From positions 4,714,001 through 4,774,000 of the forward strand of contig NC_079889.1 in assembly GCF_029227915.1 (NCBI RefSeq): 60,000 bases of DNA, in the 5' to 3' direction. Origin of the DNA: Hydractinia symbiolongicarpus (taxonomy: Eukaryota; Cnidaria; Hydrozoa; Anthoathecata; Hydractiniidae). The notes under the pieces are model-generated. The model was given only the letters and a program-made list of their open reading frames with translations. It had not been told where the DNA came from and ran no database searches. Position numbers and translations under genes: made by a program. Positions 47,156 through 60,000 of this stretch are shown here, in pieces (the first letter of the stretch is position 1; every line of letters starts with the position of its first letter).

Positions 47156-47911
47156 CTAAAATAAATATAGATTGTCAGTAGTCAATAGTTTATGTTTTAG
47201 TTTATGTTTGAATTTGTTAAGGGATGTAATAGTTTTCATGTCGTTGCCAAAAATGTATTCCACAATTTAGGTCCTCTGCTAGTTATAGAGAACTTTGTGA
47301 TTGTATAATTTATCCTAGGTTGAAAAAAACTTATTTAAAAATCTGAATGGATATTTATTTTGTATCTTCTTAAATATATTATTAAATACTCTTGGTAACA
47401 TATTGTTTTCAAGCTTAAACATAAAAATAAGAGTTTGATAATGTTTTTATATCTTTATGTGCATAAAACAGATTTGTATCATCTGCAAATAAAATTGAAT
47501 GTAAAATATCCGAAGCTTTGTTTAAATCATTTACATATATAAGGAATAAGAGTGGTCCTAATATGGAACCTTGCGGAAATCCACAGATGATTGTTTTGTA
47601 ATTTGTACTTCCATCGTCAAAGGAAATGTACTGTTTTCTATTGGATAAATAACTTTCGAACCACCGAATGTTTGAGTTGTTGTGAGTTTTTCTAGTAGAA
47701 TTCTGTGATCTACGGTGTCAAATGCTTTGCTTAGATCTATAAAAATTCCTAGCATGTACTTGTTTTCGTCAAACGCTTTAGATTTTTGACGTATTTGGCG
47801 TATTTGACGAGGCGCAGTCTCACTTTTAATTAAGAAAGTTCTGGCTGTAAATCATGTCCGTGTGTGTAGATCGCATAAAATTCAGCATCATCGACTTTTT
47901 TCACTACCTCA
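47156..47911 (-). pseudogene. LINE (CR1/L2-like) ORF2 3' fragment, frameshifted
   Basis: On the minus strand the RT domain reads FIDLSKAFDTVDH, then after a frame change FPQGSILGPLLF, the catalytic FADD (47479-47490), and near the C-terminus ITSRGPKLWNTF, ending at a stop at 47156-47158. Part of the palm between LLEKL and the WFESYL region is deleted, which causes the frameshift; another stop follows the FADD region. The copy is 5'-truncated at about 47911, where its inverted partner at 46466 also ends. It is not functional. Confidence 0.85.
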
Positions 47912-49971
<2,060 letters not shown>

Positions 49972-52900
49972 TTATAAGTTATATTCCTGTTTCAACGATG
50001 AAACAGATGGCGTAATCCACATGCCTTTTTTTGAATGATAATAATGATAAAATTTTGGTATTCGAAGACGCTCCACTTCTAAACCATGGGCTAACGTCCT
50101 AAATAAAAAAATACATGGTTTTATAAACAATACAACGCTATTTTCAACTCTTATAAAAACACACAAAAACCGAATCTTGCATGTTGTCAACCGAGTCTAA
50201 CACCTTATATATCGGGTCTCATACAAGAAGCAGAGATTCTTAAAATGGTTACTGAAACATCTGCCTAACAGGATAAACGTTTTATTAAATTAGTTGACCA
50301 ATATTGTAGTTAAATGAAGTGGAAGACGGATGATGAGAACATATATAATCCCTCCAACTGCGTCTTAACAGTTTTATTTATATCTTGTTTCCAGGGCGAT
50401 CTGCCTTATACACCTCCACCACATCATCATAACGACTGCAGACAAAAGTTTCTTCGAATGAATACGCTTGCAAGTACTATTTTCTATAATAACAGCCGTA
50501 TTTTTTTTTCGTAAGCAAAAAGTTCGCTAAAAACAACCTTGTGCGCTAAAAAGCGTGAATTAGCAATTAAATATGTATCAGCACAAGGGCTTTGTCGCTA
50601 CACAGCGATCGCATAAACTGGGCCACAGAAATAACGATAAGTCGTTGGAACAATTGGGGTAGGGGTTGAATAAAGGAAAAGATGAATACTTCAACGAAAA
50701 GTGTTTATTGTTAGTTTGTTCAGTTAAAAACATCTCACTGCAGTGTACGTCATCATTCGTCTTTTATTTCTCCACACTCCGTGAATTCTGATGCCAAAGT
50801 GTATTGATGTTTCAGTTAAATACTCTGCTTATTTGAAGAAATTGATAAATGCGGGGCTGGAATAAATGCGGGTGTATGTGAAAAAGAAAATCATATGTTA
50901 CAATAAACGTCTATAACGAGACGTACTAAAAACTATGTTCCGAGTACATACCTATCTAAAAATTCCCAATCTTCGCCACCCCATTTCGTTTTAAATTCTT
51001 TAGTATTCATACCACCAATGCGATCATAGTCAAATTTTGAAATAGCAAACAAACCATAACCTTGAATTTCCCATAAGCCTAAAATAAATAAATAAATTAA
51101 TAAAAAGTCACAAGGGTCGTACAATTGCAGCATAACAACAAGATGTTGCTAAGGTGAACGAGTAAAGTGGATTTCTTCTTGCTGCTAGATGAAGGATTGC
51201 TCAAATAATTAAATCGTCAAAAAATATCTTCAGAAACTTACCATAAGGAAGTTCTGGTGTATAGCCACAGCTCAAGCGATGAACCATGGGAGCAAAGGCC
51301 ATCTTACCTTTAATAGTGTGCTACGAAAAATAAAATCATAATTTGAAGGTTATACTGTGCAACTTTTATTGTACTTTAACCTAAGCAAAGACATGGAAAG
51401 ATAAGTAAACCCGTAGCAGCTTTGAGCCGTAGGCCGTAGCAGCCTTGGTGGCCTTTGGGAAACCCCACATTTTTGTTACTCATGGTTAATATCGGGAATG
51501 CATTCTATAATTTTTTATTTTTTCTTCTACACTGTAAAGTGATCTGCAAAACATGGTAAAAAGGACTTCCACCCTTTGTTTTTATTGATGTCTCTAAAGA
51601 TGATGCGTTTTTATGGACAGGAAAACAAATGGCTTCGTCCTGAAAAAAGCGTCGTAAAAAGTAGAGTCCAGTTAATTTCTTTTATTGTGCGTTTCAGTAT
51701 CCAATGTGACCAAAAAACCTTGCACACAGATATTAGCGTTTTTATACTGACCTTCCTAATACTGTCAATTAATTGTGAGGGAATCACCAAATGGAGATCA
51801 CATGTAAAGATAATATCCTCAGGATTCTAAAGTAAATAAAAAACTTTATACCATATCATATTAAACACGTCAACGAAAATTTGAAACAACGTGGTACCTT
51901 AACAGCATCGGCTCCAGCTTGTATACCCAGAGCGCGCTGGAAAGGACCATGTAAACGAATAACTTCGAACCTACGAAAGCAAGTCAAAATGACAATACAA
52001 TACGGTGTTCAAATAAGAAAGATGCACGTAAAATAAAAATAAATGCATTCACATTAAGTGAAAACACAGGGCTTCCAAATTTCGCTGGCTTTATGCTGGT
52101 CATCTGTTAATATGTTTCTATTTATATAAGCAAGTGAAAGTTCTGGATTAGGTTGAGACGTGCGAAAAACACAATCAGGCTTGGTTGGTGTGTAAGTGAA
52201 CAAGATAACATTAACATTAACACGATAAAATAACAATTAACTTGTCTCGTGTCATATCGATTATATCTTAAGCTCCAAACATCTATTTTATTGAACTTTA
52301 CCTTTCCTCATTATTAATCTGATACAGCAACTAAATGGTCCTGGCATACTGACGCAGGAGACGCACCTTTTTAATTTGCTTTGTTTTAAACTCCTTTCGA
52401 TGTCAATATCGGAACTGTTAAAATCGACAATGATGACATTGACGTGTGGATCGTTTCTTTCAAGCGCAATCTATAAAAAAATGGTGTCTTGCTTGTGAAC
52501 AAGGATTACGAAGCTTGGCCGACAACTTGATATTAATTTTTGTATATCGCAAAAAAAAAATTAACACCTAGTTTATTTTGTTGATTTGTTATAATTTGGT
52601 CAGTATGCTTAACAAGTTTAATTCTAATGTTATCCAAGGATATACAATCCAATGTTTTTATGGTGAAGCTATGGTGCAACTAATTTTGAATAGACAAACA
52701 ACGGGCATTCATATATCGACTAATGTTTTGTCCGTCCCAACAAAGTGAAGACTTTGTTAGACGCAAATCGAATTTTTAAAAACTAACCTCTTCCATATTG
52801 TCGATAAAATGTTGGACCCATCGTCCCTGGTCTTTTACTAAAACAAAATATTTTATTTTAGATGTTTTACCATATGATGAAAAACTGACACAGATCTGAT

Positions 52901-55900
52901 TGTATGCTTCTTCCGTTATCGTCAACAGAAACGTTATGAGGCTTTCATTAAGCCTGAAAATTCTGACACTATAAGAAAAATATAACGTGAGATACCTGGA
53001 ACAATAATATGCACTGTCGCATGTGGATTCCACTGAAAACCTTTGGGGTAGTATAGCTCTCCAAACGAAATATCTTGGTAGACATATTTTGATAACTGAA
53101 TTATTTTATCTAAAAAATTAACAATTAATTGATTCCCCACACTTCACCTAATCTCCTTTTTTTTAAGAAATATATAAGCACTGTGGCTACATTTACGACG
53201 ATAAAATTTTCAGGATCAAATACTTTTCTCTTATTCCAGTCACGTCATTTTATATAAGCACTGTGACCTCTGTCATGGAGCGATTGGTAAAAGAGTTATG
53301 AAGTTTTATATGAAAACAATAAGAATTACTAATATTTAAATAGAATTATTTTTGCATTTTATTTTTTACCCACTTTTCGTTCTGATGTTAATTTTTCTTT
53401 ATCTCTATGTAATTTGTGTGAATAATAGGATGAACTAGTCGCAAGCACGCTAATGAATCCACAGAAATTCGTCCGTTGCTACACGTAGCTAACATTGTAG
53501 GCTCACAGACAGACAGTGCGCATTTAATTCAAGTTGAATGACGTTATAAAAATGGTCTAGATAGGTTCGTACTCTTTTTACATTTTTAGCTGCTCATTTC
53601 TGACAAATTACGTTTGGTGGATTTCTATGTTGGTAACGCTTAAATAGATGCCATAACAACGACAATAACAACAACAATAACAGCAAAAATGACAACAACA
53701 ACAAAATGAGAACAAAAGAACAACATAAGCAATAACAGCAACATCCAACCTTCATTGTTTTGACTTTTAATACACAATTCCTAAAAAAAAAATATAAAAG
53801 TTTAAAGCTATAGCAATGTATTTTTTTGTTTAAGGACGATAAATACAAAGACATAGAAACACGTACATATGAGAATAAAAGGTGGGTATAATAATAAACA
53901 TAAAACCTGAAATTCACCATGTGTTACATCCTTAACAACTGCTTTTAAGGACTTTCGAAATTATTACTGGCTAATTTTTTCCTTTTCCTGAGATTTTACC
54001 CCCCCCCCCCTCCCCCTAAATAATTAATAAATATATAAAAAAAAGATACATAAATAATAACTTCCTAACAAAAAATTAAGATCGCAAAAATAAGTGTTGT
54101 TATTCTACATTACACAATTCCGGAGTTAGAAGAAGTTACAGCATACTCACTAGTTCTATTAGGTAGCGGTTTCCTTTTAAAACGTCATGATTTTCTTCCA
54201 CATTCACTATTCTTTTCAATGTATACTGCCTATAAAGACATCAGGAAACAACCCTTGTTAGCAAAATTTATAGCACAACACGAACTTCAAAACATAGGAC
54301 AACCCTAATATCATCCAACCTTCTTATCTTCCGACATCTTTAAAATTCACATTAGAAAGGATAAGCCAAGACTGCAGGAAGCAAAGTGTTTTTAGGGACA
54401 CAAGGGGTTACAATCTGGGCTCGAGGGGAAATATTTTTGCAAAAAGAACTGCTTAGATCATCCAAAAATGATGTAAATTGTGTTTAAACGGTTTATTTCG
54501 GTTTTGGTAGAAAAGGCGTTTATTTTTCTATTTTATATTTTAAAATGATTGGGGGTTATTGCTACATTTGCCCACCCCTCTTCCCCCCAATTGTGCTACG
54601 GGCCGAGTAAAAAATATCCTAAAAAAACTCCACCAATACTTTGGTTATCAAAAAACAACCTAATAACTCTATGGGCTTTCAAACACATCATAGATACATT
54701 GTTTTCATTGTTAAACTCCATCGCCGAAGTAAGCAGGATTGTTGGGTAGATATTAATAGATAGGAATTCTATTGGCACCAGTTAACATGAGCCGTTTCGT
54801 TTCATGTACACACTTCTTTGCAGTGCTGATTAATTTCAATTAGGTACTACTACACTTCTCCACTACCTCAATAGACTTTCATGTAACTTGAAAACCAACA
54901 GCCAATCTTAAGAACTAATACTCTGTGGTTTTAGTATCCAACATCAAAACTATTAATAAGTGCTACCTAGGTTTTGTACAGGACAAACCAACTTAAAAAG
55001 CTTTATCTGTTTTACTGTATTTACTAACCTGCCATGTTTCTTCTGTATAGCTTTCACATATTTGTTTACAATGGATTTAGCGACCTAGAACATCAATTAG
55101 TCTTTGTTACAAGAGGATCTGGAAAAAATTAATAAAATTTAAAAACAGAGTTAGTAAAGAGGTGGTTCAATAATCATATATAACGAAAAAAACAAAAAAC
55201 AGAAACAAATAAATAAATAAATAAATTAAACAAAGAATCTTACATTTTCAGAAAGTTGGACATTTCCATCTGATTTGCAGTCAGATAAAAACGAGTTGTA
55301 GATCCACGAAAATTCTCTTTTGCGGGACTGGCCAAGATAATATATAGCTGGTCCAAATATGTCGTACAACCGTATCATCTGCGCATTATGTGCTAGGCTG
55401 ACATTTGCCATGCTTGCTTTACCATTTAAAAAATAGATTTTTCGTGTCAATTTAGGTGGAATACGACCACCGAGGCTAACTGGCCTTCTATGTCTGTCAC
55501 CGGCATAAGAACCTGTATAAATATTCTTTCGATATCGATTTGGATTGATTGAGTTACGATGTGCTAGTTTATTTTGAAGTTCAATTAAACGGTCAGACAA
55601 AGTGTTCGGTATATAAATAGGATTCTTTCTTTTGTAATTTTCCAGTGCATTAACAGGTAAACCTTCGTCTTCGAAAAGTGGAGTTTCTTTTTTTGAATGG
55701 GAACTTCTTAAAATGCGCCATGGTTTATTAGAATCGGTATGGGCACTGTTATCCACAGGACTGGACTTGTCATTCATTATTTCTTTGTTACTTAAATATT
55801 TTTTTAGTACTGGGATGTTCTTAAAGATTTCACTGTAAGGCATGTTTCCCAAAACACTTTTTGCTTTTGGATATTCTGCACCATGTCCTAGATAAGAATG

Positions 55901-58900
55901 TGGTTGGTTTAAAATATCAGAGTTTTTGGGATTGCTATGATTTGACTTGAGACTAAATAGTTTTCTTCCAAGCCTGACATATCCCTTTCCTTCACCTTTT
56001 GCTCCAATCATATTCTTGTGTTGGTCTTTGATAAACTTATTTTTTTTGGTGTTTTCATAAGGTTTTGTTTCTTGAAGTGAAGCTTTATCAACATTATCTT
56101 CGTTCACTACAGAAAGACTGGGCAAATAAGCATTCTCTCTTAAACCACCTTTTTGTCTTTTAACATTATTTCCTGTATAACTACTTGTCATGCGCTGTAA
56201 GATATTCTCGCTTGGTTTAAAATGATTTAAATATATATGATAATAATTTTTACTACTTTTTTCTGTTTTATTTCGTTTTTCTTCCCTATGGTTAATATTA
56301 GGTAAACTATTGCTGCTTGTATAAATTTTATAAGAATGCTTTTTCTTTTTATTTTGTTCTTTAATAATTTTTTCCCAGGGTATGAATGTCGTTGGTCGTA
56401 CAGTTGTGCGTAGCATTTTATAATGGGAATCAAAAAACCGATGTTGCTCACAGTACTCATATTGCGTCATGTGAGTTAGTTCTGTGTGGTCATTTGGATA
56501 AACAGAAATTTCATGGATAAACTTCACACCTTCGTATCGTTTTGGTATGAATTCTACTTTATAACTTGGTTTGTAGTCAATCTCAGTCAAAATGTCATCA
56601 AAATTGTCATGCAGAACATGATAATGAAATCTATCACGAACGTCTTCAATACCAAACTGAAATCTTGATCGGTTGAACCAATATATAGTATTTTCATCCA
56701 TTGCTGAAGAATTGAGATCACACGCTTTAGTTTCAGGAATGCAACGTGCATATTCATTAACATCATTGCTGCAGTCCACATCGGATATGTAGCTAGAAAC
56801 GTATTCTGAAGAGATTGTTCGAATCCGTGGCCAGGATGGTGCTAACCAAGTTAATAATATATGATCTTTATTTGCAGCTTGCTTGTGCAAAGCCTCTATG
56901 TAGTACGCCTCTCCTTTAACCATGTATATTTGCTTTGATATCTGTGATTTGAACTGCTTAAAGTCAGCCACCCTTGTATTGGCAGGTCTTTTGGCTGTGC
57001 CAACAGAAACAATCTGTTTAATATCTTTAGGCGAGGACGAGTTGCTTAACCATACTTCGCAGTTGTCATCACAAGATACTGCAAATGTGTAGTTTCCTTC
57101 AAGAAAAAGAAGAAGAAAGTAAATAAAATGAGTAAAATCTAATCACCAGTAAGATACCTAAGAAAAGAAAAGAATAAGTGCTTATGAACTTGCCTTATAT
57201 ATTTGCAAACTTAAATTCCATACTTTTTAAAGAAGGACAGACATTTGCAATCTTTCAGTCTGCATTTTACCTAGCTCGTTTACAATTTTTTCTGTAAATC
57301 AGCATCAAATTCAATTTAGGTCGAATATAAGCAAAACAATAGCTGTTAAGGTTACTAATTTGCCATATTTAATGCGATTTTAATAAAAATGTTCTCATTC
57401 GAAATTTATTTCACCTTTCCCATATACAAACTTTATTCAGGTACTCCTTTTTTTTAAAAATTTTTTTTTTCCTCATTAAGACAACAAGTTCAGGAGAAAT
57501 AAAGCTGTTATTTCGTTTTAAACTATTAAAAAAAAGCAAATCCAGCAATATTTTATTGGTACAAAACTCCATTAAGAAATATTGTTTAAAAATCTTATAC
57601 CAGTCTCAGGAGGGTGCAAATAACCGAATATTCTTTCACCATATCCAGTTTCAAACCACTGTGCAAAAAAACGTGTAAGATTGGCTTTTACACTGGGATA
57701 CAATGGAAAATGTCGGTTTCTTTTTAAATCTTCAATTCGCGAGCCACACCATCCCTCCCAGATATGAACATTCAATGTGCCAGGCTAAAATATGTAAAAA
57801 ACAATAAAAAGGAAACACTAAAACAATTGTTTAACAATGGCTTTGAAAAAGATTTGTTTATTAAAAGATTTCCTTACAATTGTTTACTGTAAATAATAAA
57901 TTTGGGAGAACTGCTGTAAAAAATGAGAAAACTTTGAGCCGCCTTTATCTGATATTTCAAGACATACCACAGAGACTGATGTTCTTTTCCTGGTCTTGAT
58001 TGTTTTCCTTTGAAAATATATTGGGTCTTCATATTCTCTAGGAAAAACTTCAGGAGATTCTGTTAATTGTACAGAAATGTTACGCTGGAAAGTTGAAGGC
58101 TTCCTCGTTTCTAGAGAAATTCTCTAAAAAAAGATATGACAGTGAAAATGTGATAGGCTAAGTAATTTTATCACGTTAAACAACTACAATTTTAATGTGG
58201 CATATTCAATCAATACATATACTTTATCTAAAAAACTACCCTAGACACAATATTTGAGGAATTGACCAAACAGCATGCCAATAAGCTGCAGTCAGCAGGC
58301 TGAAAAAGGCTTACTGCAGGGATGTAGGCCAAATAAACAATACCAAAAATACACTAGCTGCAATTTCCACAAAATCTATATATTATGGAACAATCTGCTC
58401 TATATCAAAAAATGTTTTAAAAATCAGTAAATGGGGGTGAGCTGATGTCAGCAAAAATAGTACCATTTAAAATTTTGGATTTAACTAAATATAAAATCCT
58501 AAAAATTCTGTTGTAAACATTAGTCCACTTTGAACATCAACAAGTGAACTTTGACAATTTTGTAACAAGTGTTCCTTTGATACCTTTTCATTATGTCTAG
58601 CATTGTAGTATGTATCTTTACTATACATACACATCAATTTCTGTGAGGTATGTTAGAAAAATTTAGAAAAAGTAGTCTGTTCACAAAATACAGGCATAGT
58701 ATCACAGGGAAAGGGGAGTTTGCAGCTGAGTAAGATAATTAAGGTAGAGCATTTTTGGAACTTTTTGTCCAACCACTCTGCATTTAGAATTACCATGCCT
58801 ACATCTATATTATAATACTTGCTGTCTGTAAGTCAATTTAAAAACAAGGGGTTTTGTAATTGAAAACTTCAATTTGCACCTATAATCATAGCAATAACCC

Positions 58901-59179
58901 CTGTCAAAGTAAATCTTATTTCTTCATACTAACAACTGGCAAGACTGCACTAAATAGCAATGAAGAAAATATGTGCAAGGGGTGATCCAACTATTAATAA
59001 CTGAGTTCATCATATAGCACAAATGGCAGAGGTTTTCACAAAAATATAATAATTTATTACTAAATCCAGCTGCCTGTCCTTTTCATAATCCTGTAGAATC
59101 GTTTGAAGATGTTTTTCCATGTTTACTATATATTCGTCTGTAATGATAAAGCTCTCTTTTTGTTCCTCTACCATGTGAC
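49972..59179 (-). CDS. B4GALNT3/4: Beta-1,4-N-acetylgalactosaminyltransferase 3/4 homologue (PA14 + CHGN), 15 coding exons
   Basis: Minus-strand exons in order: 59061-59179, 57968-58123, 57601-57784, 55244-57096, 55029-55084, 54151-54229, 53750-53780, 52996-53109, 52788-52837, 52367-52470, 51898-51970, 51752-51826, 51242-51320, 50952-51078, 49972-50098 (TAA). All phases agree, giving 1074 residues without the N-terminus. Residues about 93-300 form a PA14 domain ([40 protein letters not shown]). About 300-765 is a Lys/Ser/Asn-rich linker, and 770-1074 is the CHGN glycosyltransferase domain with [40 protein letters not shown] and [11 protein letters not shown]. Such Golgi type II enzymes transfer GalNAc to GlcNAc to make LacdiNAc. 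Human relatives are about 1000 residues long, so only the membrane anchor exon is missing. Orthology to 3 or 4 separately cannot be decided. Introns contain no recognised genes. Confidence 0.95.
53649..53708. repeat. (CAA)n-rich low-complexity tract in a B4GALNT intron
   Basis: Irregular CAA/CAATAA units. They produce the leucine- and serine-rich minus-strand frame around 53594-53920, of which only 53750-53780 is a real exon. Confidence 0.7.
53999..54016. repeat. Poly(C) tract in a B4GALNT intron
   Basis: Twelve C, one T, then five C in AT-rich intron sequence. Length is prone to sequencing error. Confidence 0.9.
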
Positions 59180-59577
59180 CTTTAGTAAAAATTATAACTT
59201 TATATAAAAGAACAAACACATGCTATTATTCAGTTTCACAGATTTACAAGACAAAAATTTATGAATATTTTTTGCAGATGATTTGAATATTTTAAAATCT
59301 TTGACAGAAATTTTTATTTTGTGAACAAATAGATTTAACTTCTTGGAGTTATGAAAGAGATTAGCATTGCATTGACCTCTATTATGTATCTTATTTTTTC
59401 ATTCCCTTTCTGATCTTTATCCTACACAAAAAAGCAATGACTGTACTTGCAAAAAAGAAAATAAACTTCCTTTTAGACAGACCTAAAATCATTGAGAATT
59501 AGTTTTAAAAATGATTTTACTTTAAAAAATTCCAATAATTGCTCCCCTTATTAGTTAAATAAGAAAGTCACACTAAT

Positions 59578-59612
59578 CAGCGACGCATCCAGGATTTTTT
59601 TTGGGGATACCA
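59578..59612 (+). mobile_element. hAT-like single terminal repeat, uncertain
   Basis: CAGCGACGCATCCAGGATTT resembles the general hAT end CAGGGGCGGATCCAGGA with a few changes. No partner end was found before the window edge. It could be a decayed insertion that runs beyond the window. Confidence 0.3.
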
Positions 59613-59682
59613 GACTGCTGAAACAAAACAGTCAGTGTTTGTAAATAAAAAAAAGACTCAAGGTTTGTAATAATGATTTTCA

Positions 59683-60000
59683 CTAAATTATTAGTCTTGG
59701 CTTTTGTATCGAATTCTGATACGCCCGTCTTGATGTTATTTCTATTTCCCAACATGATGCATAACTTACACTTATATGCACAAGAACATGACTGGCTAAA
59801 CTCGATTTATCAAATGAAATAAACATGGCGGCAACCCTGCTAAAAATTCGATCGTTTCTTTTCTTGCTTTTTCGATTTAATTTAGTAGAAGTAAAGTAGA
59901 AAGTCAAAAGTTCACAGTCTACCGATATCGAATTCCCACTGGATATGTCGCTGCTAATCTCACTGCAATTACAGCTAGACGAATCTTGCGAGGCTTCAAT
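59683..60000 (-). other. Open frame at the right edge, possible 5' exon sequence of the B4GALNT gene
   Basis: The frame is open from the window edge to 59683 (about 105 codons) with a Ser/Cys-rich start (SSSCNCSEISSDISSGNS) and a basic segment (KLNRKSKKRNDR). An ATG at 59826-59828 in a good context (GCCGCCATG) lies in this frame, and a GT at 59774-59773 would give the phase-1 end that exon 59061-59179 needs. But no membrane anchor is encoded, which a Golgi type II enzyme requires. The true first exon may lie right of the window. Confidence 0.2.

Noticed and set aside
52054-52236. 60-codon minus frame inside the B4GALNT gene
   Set aside because: It lies in the intron between exons 52367-52470 and 51898-51970, which join in phase without it.

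Overview
The window is AT-rich, intron-rich animal DNA with many small decayed transposons. Two conserved animal genes with many short exons, and the style of the repeats (Ty3/gypsy, hAT, Helitron, TA-target MITEs, a dispersed family rich in 'cgcgaaa'), suggest an early-branching metazoan. A cnidarian, perhaps a hydrozoan, fits best, but this is an inference from overall character and not from a diagnostic marker.

Layout. 1-2.4 kb: a broken Ty3/gypsy retrotransposon on the minus strand that runs off the left edge. 2.9-14.3 kb: 23 exons of a FAM13-family gene on the plus strand. All exon phases agree, the three C-terminal coiled-coil/'GR' modules are present, and the 5' part (a RhoGAP region in many relatives) is left of the window. 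Its introns hold a Helitron-like copy, three TA-flanked MITEs and a 49-nt hairpin. One MITE has inserted inside a 5' splice site. 17.8-18.6 kb: minus-strand exons that resemble a DUF4806 protein, with an incomplete model. 18.6-49.9 kb: mostly intergenic. It holds one convincing single-exon ORF for a small, very basic secreted protein (29.5 kb), two weak exon candidates, CAACCTC-type MITEs in inverted orientation, a Helitron-like element (37.5-38.06 kb), a decayed hAT element with both ends (40.04-42.21 kb), a peculiar array of a 15-bp motif at about 165-bp spacing (43.6-45.4 kb), an inverted duplication of a LINE (46.5-47.9 kb) and a 285-bp TA microsatellite. 49.97-59.2 kb: 15 coding exons on the minus strand of a beta-1,4-N-acetylgalactosaminyltransferase 3/4 homologue (PA14 domain, long disordered linker, CHGN catalytic domain). 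Its extreme N-terminus is not resolved.

The two main genes are unrelated in function. FAM13 proteins are cytosolic or signalling coiled-coil proteins, and B4GALNT3/4 are Golgi glycosyltransferases that make LacdiNAc. No operon-like or pathway link is suggested. The most unusual structures are the 15-bp motif array, the transposon that supplies part of a splice donor, and the identical inverted LINE arms. All calls come from reading the sequence by eye; no searches were run.
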